A DNA stretch of 15,086 bases from Baffinella frigidus (lineage: Eukaryota > Cryptophyceae > Cryptomonadales > Baffinellaceae), in the NCBI GenBank assembly GCA_026770585.1, contig MU646734.1, positions 199,369-214,454 of the forward strand, read 5' to 3'. The notes beneath the pieces are model-generated. The model had not been told where the DNA came from. It searched no databases and saw only the letters and a program-made list of their open reading frames with translations. Of the stretch, positions 5,889 through 14,700 are shown piece after piece. Each line of letters begins with the position of its first letter. Position 1 is the first letter of the stretch. Made by a program: the position numbers and the translations under genes.

Positions 5889-8800
5889 CTGCGTTTAAGG
5901 TTTAGGGTTTTGTTTTGTTTCAGGGTTCAGGGTTTAGAGTTTAGGGTTTAGGGTTTAGGGTTTAGGGTTTAGGGTTTAGAGTTTAGGGTTTAGAGTTTCG
6001 GGAGGCAGGGGGGGACCTTGTCGTCAAGGCGGAGGATTCTGAGGGAGGCTTGCTCCTTGTCCTGCTTCTCAGCCCGCTTTCTCCGTAGCACCAGCGCCTG
6101 CCAAGAGACATTCATCATGTATCGCCAACCAACCAGCGTCACCGCCGCACATGCTGCGCATTGTGCCACTTACTGTACCCCGTGTCGCCCGCTCATACGA
6201 GCATTTTCCGGATGGATTCCAACTCTTCCTCCTACTGCGCCTGTCAACAACACTCTCCCCCATCACCACGAGTCAACCTAACAACACTCTCCTTCACACG
6301 CCACCACGCCAGAGTGGAGGAGGGGGTTGAGTTTTTTAAACCGGCGGTTTTTGACTTTTGAAAACTACTGCCTTGCAGGGGAATTGACTTTTGGCGACCC
6401 CTTCGAAGACTCTGGCGTGGCAGCACAACGCGTGACACACCCGGGCACATTTTGTTCCGAGACGATAAATAAAACCACCAAACTGGCCAGGGGGGCGGAA
6501 GCTGGCCAGGAAAAAGGGTTCAGGTTTTGTACCGCGAAAAGGTATGGCTAGTCACCTATGGTGTGATTAGTCAACTTGGGACTCGTAACGTGCACATCCC
6601 GCTGTTTCGAAACAAGCGCACTTCCGCGCGCCGGGACACCGCGTTTGTACCTGGATGTTTTAGATGCGGTACGAGGAAGCGTGCCGGGCACACCCCGACG
6701 AGTGTTAGACACACCCGGTTAGGTGTTAGACACACCCAATTTGGTGAGGGGAACAACCTGCGCGCGCGGTTGCAGCCCTTGAGGGCTGGGGACAAAGCGA
6801 ACCCTGAACCCTACCCTGAACCTTAAACCCTGGGGATGCGACTCGTAACCTGCGCGCGCTGATGCTGCGGTTAGGTGTTAGACACACCCGGTTTGGTGTT
6901 GGACACACCCGGTTTGGTGTTGGACACACCCGGTTTGGTGAGGGGAACAACCTGCGCGCGCTGCTGCAGCGCCTCGCAGTTCATGATCGCCTGGTTTAGG
7001 GTTTAGGGTTCAGGGTTCAGGGTTTAGGGTTTAGGGTTTAGGGTTTGGGGTTTGAGGTTTGGGTTTTGGGGTTTGGGGTTTGGGGTTGAGGGGTTAGGTG
7101 TTAGGTGTTAGGGGTTAGGGTAGGGTTCAGGGGTTACAGGTTTCTTGATTTGGGGTGTGGGGGTTAGGGTTAGGGATAGGGTTAGGGTTCAGGGGGTAGG
7201 GTTTCTGCGACCTGCCACTTCTGGAGGGTGCGGGTGTCCTCGACGGTACAACGCAAGGCAGTCACCTCGGACAGTTGGCTTCGGCGTCCGCGTGACCGGT
7301 CACGAGGGCGCTCAAGAGCCTGCCGGCGGGGCTGTTCCACGGGGGTAGGGTTTCTGCGACCTGCCACTTCTGGAGGGTGCGGGTGTCCTCGACGTGCACG
7401 CGGCGCCGGAAGGCCTGGTGTGCCCGCTCCTGCTCCCCTGCCTGCCCCTGCCCCACCATCCCAAACGTTGTCACTGTTTTGCACCGTCCGCACCATCCCA
7501 ATGCACACGGCGACCTCACTGTCACCACCTCTTGTCCGAAAGCATCGCGTACGGCACGAGGTTGGTCTGGAACCCCTGTACATGTATGCTGTAGGGTCCT
7601 AGGGGGATCCGCGATGTGCCCGCTCCTGGTCCCCTGTCTGTGGTAGGAGGTGGAGTTAGAACCCATCCGGAAAATGCTCGTATGAGCGGCCGACACGGGG
7701 TACAGTAAGTGGCACAATGCGCAGCATGCGCTGTTGTTTGGCAATAAATTATCAACCTCTCTCCCCCCTGCCTGCCGCACCATCCCACACGTTGTCAGTT
7801 CATACCCGCCGTTCCAAAAGTGGTCAGGTTAGACCAGTACTGGTCTAACCGTAGGTGTCCTCGACGAGCGCGCGCCTCGACCTCGAATGCACGCTCATAG
7901 GCTAACGTCCTGGAAACCGGGTAGTTGCGCCTACGGTATTGCCTACGGTACGCCGTAGGGCCCCTGGGACCTAATGTTTCACAGGACCCCCCCCTAGACC
8001 CATACGGCCTACCGTAGGCAATACCGTAGGCTTAACTGCCCTGTTTTCAGGTCGTTACCCTATTAACGCGCCGCCACAACACCAGAAGCCACAACACCAG
8101 AAGCTCCCGCTCCTATTCCGGACAAGAGCGTGCCTGGGGGCAAATTTGGCAACTTAAGATCATCTTGCCTTGAAGTTTCTCAGAATTGAGAACCCCGCGA
8201 TGAATGGATTCTGGTACAAAAAGGTGCAACCCATATTATAGTGGTACAAAACTTGTCAACTTTTGCGATAAAGGGTTATTCAAGATTTGACCCCGGGTAG
8301 GCTCCTGTCCGGCCCCCGCCTGAAAGTCCCCGGACACCAGGGTCAGAGTCGAGGCTTCAAGCCCCACCAGGTTGCTTCAGAGTCCCTCGTAAGACTTTTG
8401 AGGAAAGCACTCCGACCCACAAGATTTAAGCTAAGTCAACTAGCTCACCTGAGTCAACTTTCCCCTGATTTCGTTTAGATGGACCCTGGTCTGGGACCAG
8501 GCATTTGACTTAAGGCGGTAGCTTTCAGGGGGAGTTGACTTAGGCGAAATGTTGTGGATCCGAGTGGAATGTGACCGTTTCCTGGCACGCAGGCTGTCCG
8601 GAGTACTACGGGGGAGGGCTAGTTGGTTTCTTGGAGCCATTTCCAACCATATTCTGCGGTTACCTTTTCCGTCAAAGTCAACTATTTGTGGGCATTTCCG
8701 GCAACTTTTGCCGATTTCAAGGAAAAATAATAGAAGGACGCAGGGCGTAAAACGACATGTAGCTCTCCCGCGTAGTAAGATATCGTGCCGCACACACTGC

Positions 8801-11687
8801 GGCGTGGTTTCTCAGTTATCATCCCTTTACACTAGGCTGAGGGGGATAAATGGAGTGGATTGATGGAGTGGGGACCTTGAGGGCAGCAATGCGGTGAACT
8901 TCCTCTTCGCGATGGCGCTGGGTGATCTGCTGCTTCAGCTCTGGCGGCAGCACCGAAAACGGCGTGTACCTGGTTCATGTACAAAGGGTTCGGTTCACAC
9001 ACAACGGCCGGAAACGGCGTGTACCTGGTTCATAGAGAGATTGATAATTTATTGCCAAACAACCGCGCATGCTGCTTCAGCTCCGGCGGCAGCACCGAAA
9101 ACGGCGTGTAACTGGTTTGAGTTGAAGGTTTAGGGTTAGGGTTGGTCCATTTCAGGACCCGGGTCCAACGCGTTGCGCAAAGAATCCTGTCGAGAGAGAG
9201 ATTCATGATTTGTTGCCAAACAACCGCGCATGCTGCGCATTGTGCCACTTACTGTACCCCGTGTCGGCCGCTCATACCAGCATTTTTCGGATGGATTCTA
9301 ACTGCACCTCCTACCCCCTGGTTCGTATACAAAGGGGTCGGTTTACACACAACGGGCAGGCAGGCAGGCGGGCAATTGGGGTCAGTCCACAGATATGTAC
9401 CAGAGATCGGCCACTTTTGGGGCGAAATCGAGAATTCCTTGGGCGAATTGACTTTTCCCGCCACGCACACAGGGACACACAGATCTATTACGAGATCTGA
9501 TTTAAACTCATGTATTTGAAACACGGTTTTGTGTCATGATGACGGTGGGGTGCTATCGTAGTCTCGTGATAGCCTCCCCACCGGTACTGATAACCTCGAA
9601 ACCCGAACCTCGAAACCTGAACCTCGAAACCTGAACCTCGAAACCCAAGAATCGGAGTCTCCCCGGATTCGCCCCAAGGCTATATTGCAGAAATAATTCG
9701 GGTTGGCTTGGATTTTGGGTCAGGGTCGGGAATTCCAAATTCTAAGAGTGTTTTGTTAGATGACTGGCTTAAATGAACTTTTAGGCTATCTTATGCATGC
9801 GATTGATGACAAGATATCTTGTCTTTGCATCCCCCACCCATAAGATGACACAAAACGGTGCATTTTCGTCAGATTTCTGCCCGACCCGACCCTCGGAAAA
9901 TCCAAGCCAAACCGAATTCTACAATATGATGTCAGGGCGAGGGGGCAGCACCGCGGGTTCATGAGGCGTTTCATCAGCTTCGAGTGCGACGTCATGTTCA
10001 ACCCCGCCTAGCGTTTGCGGTTTAGGGTTTAGGTTTAGGGTTCAGGGTTTAGGGTTTAGGGTTTAGGGTTTAGGGTTTAGGGTTTAGGGTGTAGAGTTGA
10101 AGGTTTGGGATTTAGGGTATAGGGTATAGGGTTCAGTGTTTAGGGTTTGGGGTTTGGGGTTTGGGGTTTGGGGTTTGGGGTCTTGGGGTTCAGGGTTTTG
10201 GGTTTTGGGTTTGGGGTTCAGGGTTTAGCGTCTAGGGTTGAGCGACCTTTAGGTCCTTTAGGTTTTAACTTCGCCCAACATATGCCAACGCCACGCCCTT
10301 CCGTAGAAAGGACTGCAGAGAAAGCATTTTTGCTTTCCGCAGAAAGGATCTGCAGAGAAAGACCTGCTTCTCGTGCTCCTGCTGCAGCTTGACTTTGTCT
10401 TCGTTGAGGTGCTTCCTCAGCATCACGATCTGCATTCAAAGAAGTTGTTGGTGTTAGGGGTGCCACGCACTTGTCTTCGTTGGGGTGCCTCAAGAAATTG
10501 TTGGTGTTAGCCGTTGTTGTCTTCGTTCAGGTGCCTCCGCAACATCACGATCTGCATTCAAAAGAAATTGTTGGTGTTAGCCGTTGAGAGAGAGAGATTT
10601 TTACTGACACTCGTGTAGATACATTCTATCTGCCTTCTATGCCGCCATCCAAGTTAGCAGTTGAGCTGAGGTGATTGAGCGCAATGACCAACACCAACCC
10701 ATCTACCACGCACTTGTCGTCGTTGAGGTGCCTCCGCAGCATCCCGATCTGCAGTCCAAACAACAAATCACTCAACAACACATCTTTCCAACAACACATT
10801 GCTCAACAAGCTCAACCGCCAACACGAAATGCGTTTCATAACGATCTGAGCTTCATAACGATCGGCATGACGCTCATTTTTTTCAGGACTGAGCTGAGTC
10901 GGGCGCCCGCCGTAGCATCACGGTCTGCATGTAGGAGGTGGAGTTAGAATCCATCCGGAAAATGCTCGTATGAGCGGCCGACACGGGGTACAGTAAGTGG
11001 CACAATGCGTAGCATGTGCGGCGCTGACGCTGGTTGTTTGGCCATACATTATCAATCTCTCACGGTCTGCATTCACAACACCACTCACGGGAGTAAGCAG
11101 CAGGGGTTAGGGTTGAAGATTTAGGGCGTAGGGTTCGGGTTCAGGGTTTAGGTTTTTGGGCTTAGGGTGTATGGTTTAGGGTTGAGGGTTGAGGGTTGAG
11201 GGTTGAGGGTTCAGGGTTTGGGGTTTAGGGTTTGGGGTTTAGAATTTGCAGGGTTTAGGGCGTAGTGTTCGGGTGAAGGGTTGAGGGTTGAGGCAGTACC
11301 GGGTTGGGATTAGGGTGTATGGTTTAGGGTCGTGGATTCTAGATTTGAGGGGCTGAGGGTTGAGGGACTACCTAGTGTTCAGGGTTGGAGGGTTTAGGGT
11401 TTAGGGTTTAGGGTTTGGGGTTTAGGGTTTGGGGTTTAGGGTTTGGGGTTTAGGGTTTAGGGTTTAGGTTTTAGGGTTTAGGGTCAGGGTTTAGGGAGTA
11501 CCGGCACGGTGATGATGGGAATCATGGGGACAGGGAGCGCGTAGAAGAAGTTCATGTACGAATCCGTCACCTGCTTGAGAGTCTATTCTTCAGGGTGTAG
11601 GGTTGGGGGTTGAGGGTTGAGGGTTGAGGGTTGAGATTTGAGGGTTGAGGGTTGAGGGTTGAGATTTGAGGGTTGAGGGTTGAGATT

Positions 11688-11734
<47 letters not shown>

Positions 11735-14700
11735 TTTGAGGGTCGAGGGTTGAGGGTTGAGGGTTGAGGGTTGTGTTAGGTTACGAGCCTCATGTATGCA
11801 GCCGCCCGAGCCGTGTAAAGCAATTTGGACCCAGATCGTGCGAGAAAAAATCTGCAGCTCTTCGACCTAAACCACACGAGGCTAACCAGGCGAACAGAAT
11901 AAATGGACGTTTGAGGGTTTTGTGGGGGGAAGCTACACGGAAAGCGTGTAGGTACGTGACCAACGTGCTGACTTTTGGCGTGTTTCCTGGGCAACAATCC
12001 ATAATTGACTTATGCATCTGTTCGCACGGATAGCCTCGTGTGGAAAGGTTTTTGTGGCGACCTGGTACATGTCCATCATCCACTCCTCGCGGCTCTTGGA
12101 GAGAGTCTCCTCGTACGTCGAGGTGATCATCGCCACAAACACCGTGTTCATCAGGATCAGCCTGCCGGGTATTCGTTCTTCAGTGCCAGCCTCTGCACTC
12201 AACTCAAGGCTCAAGGCCCTGATTTGGGACCTGTGTCGAGAGTAATAACGAAGAAGAAGACCAGCCTCTGCGTTGACTGTGTTCTACAGGACCAGCCTGC
12301 CGGGTAGTCATCCGTCAGTGCCAGCCTCTGTTAGTCATTCGTCAGTGCCAGAGAGATTGATAATTCTTTGTCAAACCACCAGCGTCAGCGCCGCACATGC
12401 TACGTATTGTGCCACTTACTGTACCCCGTGTCGGCCGCTCACACGAGCATTTTCCGGATGGATTCTAACTCCACCTCCTACCGCCTGCCGGGTAGTCATT
12501 CGTCAGGACCAGCCTCTTGATTCGAAAAGCTAACGCCAGCGGACCCCTTAGCCTACGGTAGGAACCCCCCCTCCTCCTACGACGTTCAAAACAACAAGGT
12601 CTTTAAAAGTCGTAGGAGGGGGGCTCCTACCGTAGGCAATCCGTAGGCTCTAAGTACCTCGCTGGCGTTGGCTTTTTGCATGACTCTGCGTCAGTACCAG
12701 CCTCTGCGTTCACTGTGCTCATGCGAGTCAGCCTGCCCACGTATTCGTTCACCAGGATAGGTCATATGGAACTCAGGATAAGCCATCGGGATAAGCCTGG
12801 ATACGTTTTCATTCGTCAAGACCAGCCCGTGTTGATCGTGTTGATTCGGGCGAGCCTGGTTTAGGGCGAACCTGGTCTGTAACGAGTGATCCAACGTTTT
12901 GGTGTCTGAAAACCCGAATGCACACGGCGCCGAATGAACACGGCGAGCGAAACCCTAGACCCTCAACCCTAGACCCTAGACCCGAATGAACACGGTGAGC
13001 CTGGTCTGTAGGTTCCACCAAAACGTTGCATCGCTCGTTACTAGCCTGCGAGAAATTAACAAGACGCAGTTGACTTGGCATCGGAGGAGTGACTTAAATC
13101 GTGGAATGACTTGAGAATATCAGAGTGATGACTTAAATCGGAGGGTTCACTTAAATCGGAGGGTTGACTTAAATCGGAGGGTTGACTTACTGAAGGGCCC
13201 ACATGGCGATGACAAAGACCCAGACGGAGACGTCGTCATTCAGCGTATCGAGGAACCTGCGTTACGGTTCAGGGTTCAGGGTTCAGGGTTTAAGGTTTAG
13301 GGTTTAGGGTTTAGGGGTTTGGGGCTTTCAGGTTTGGGTTTTTGGTTTGAGGTTTTGGGTTTTAAGGTTTGGGTTTTGGGTTTCTGTTTTGTTTTGGTTT
13401 TGGGTTGTGATTTTTTTTTTTGGTTTTTTTTTTTTTTTTTTTTTTTTTGGTTTTTGGGTTTTGGGTTTTTGGGTTTGTGGGTTTGGGTTTCCCAACAATC
13501 AGTTCGGGATTTAGGGTTTAGGGTTTAGGGTTTAGGGTTTAGGGTTTGGGGTTTAGGGTTCAGGGTTTGAGGATTGATTTATGGGAGGGGGTTGGGGGTT
13601 ACATCTCTCCGAAAGACTGGAAGTAAGTCCGCAGGAACCACCATGACCCCATGCAGAACGCGTGTAACGCCTGGTTTACGGTTTAGCGTTTAGAGTGCAG
13701 AGTTGAGGGTTTCTTTTTTCATTATGTATTGTTTTCTGTTTTCCGATTTGTGTTTAGTGCTTGGTGTTAAGTGTTTTAGTTTTTAGATTTTAGTGTTTGG
13801 TGCTTAGGGTTAAGGGTGCTTTTAGGGGTTTGGGTTAGGGTTCCGCAGAAGAAGCTTCAGGGTTCTGGATGCATCCGGTATTGACTCGGTATTGACCCTA
13901 CCACCCTACCGTATCGCATACGGTGCCATGCAATACGGTAGCACCAATACGGTAACGCCCTACGGAATACCATAATCAGTTTTGACGCCGGAATTCGGTC
14001 ATCCACCCGCTGGACCGCGTCTGTTTCTATGAGCGCTAGCACGCAACCTGGGGGTATAGATTGATAATGTATGGCCAAACAACCAGCGTCAGCGCCGCAC
14101 ATGCCGAGCTCGACCCACACTGAGTGCCTCGAATCCTCCGACCCTCAGGTCCTGTAGCATGTGCGGCGCTGACGCTGGTTGTTTGGCCATACATTATCAA
14201 TCTATACCTACGCATTGTGCCACTTACTGTACCCCGTGTCGGCCGCTCGTACGAGCATTTTCCGGATGGATTCTAACTCCACCTCCTACAACCTGGGGGT
14301 AAGACGAGCGAGGACCAAGGCTAGGACGGGCCCGCCTCGGGGCAGGAGGCTAGGACAGGCCCGCCTCAGGAGGCTAGGGCAGGCGGAGGGAGGCTCAGCA
14401 CCTGAGGGAGGCTAAGGCAGGCGGAGAGAGGCTCAGGACCTGAGGGTCGGAGGATTCGAGGCACTCAGTGTGGGTCGAGCCCGAGTCGATGGCCACCGCG
14501 AACCTGTTTTCGGGTTTAGGGTTTGGGGTTCTGGATTTGGGGTTTGGGGTTTGGGGTTTGGGGTTTGGGGTTTGGGGTTTGGGGTTTGGGGCTTGGGGTT
14601 CTGGGTTTCGGGTTTCGGGGTTCGAGTTTCTGGTCTGGGGTCTAGGGTCTAGGGTCTAGGGTTTAGGGATTAGGGTCTAGGGTCCAGGGTCTAGGGTCTA

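Noticed and set aside
8440-8863. Open frames in channel intron 9
   Set aside because: They overlap an inverted-repeat element and carry no recognisable domain.
10931-11059. Intact tRNA gene
   Set aside because: No acceptor stem or anticodon arm can be folded; only A/B-box and T-arm resemblance remains.
10931-11059. Element with its own GT-AG ends (classic introner)
   Set aside because: The conserved ends are GAGATTG and CCTCCTAC; splice signals come from the target duplication in some copies only.
6105-14289. Repeated 130-bp units as a CRISPR array
   Set aside because: Copies are dispersed, in both orientations, with target duplications and no spacer regularity.
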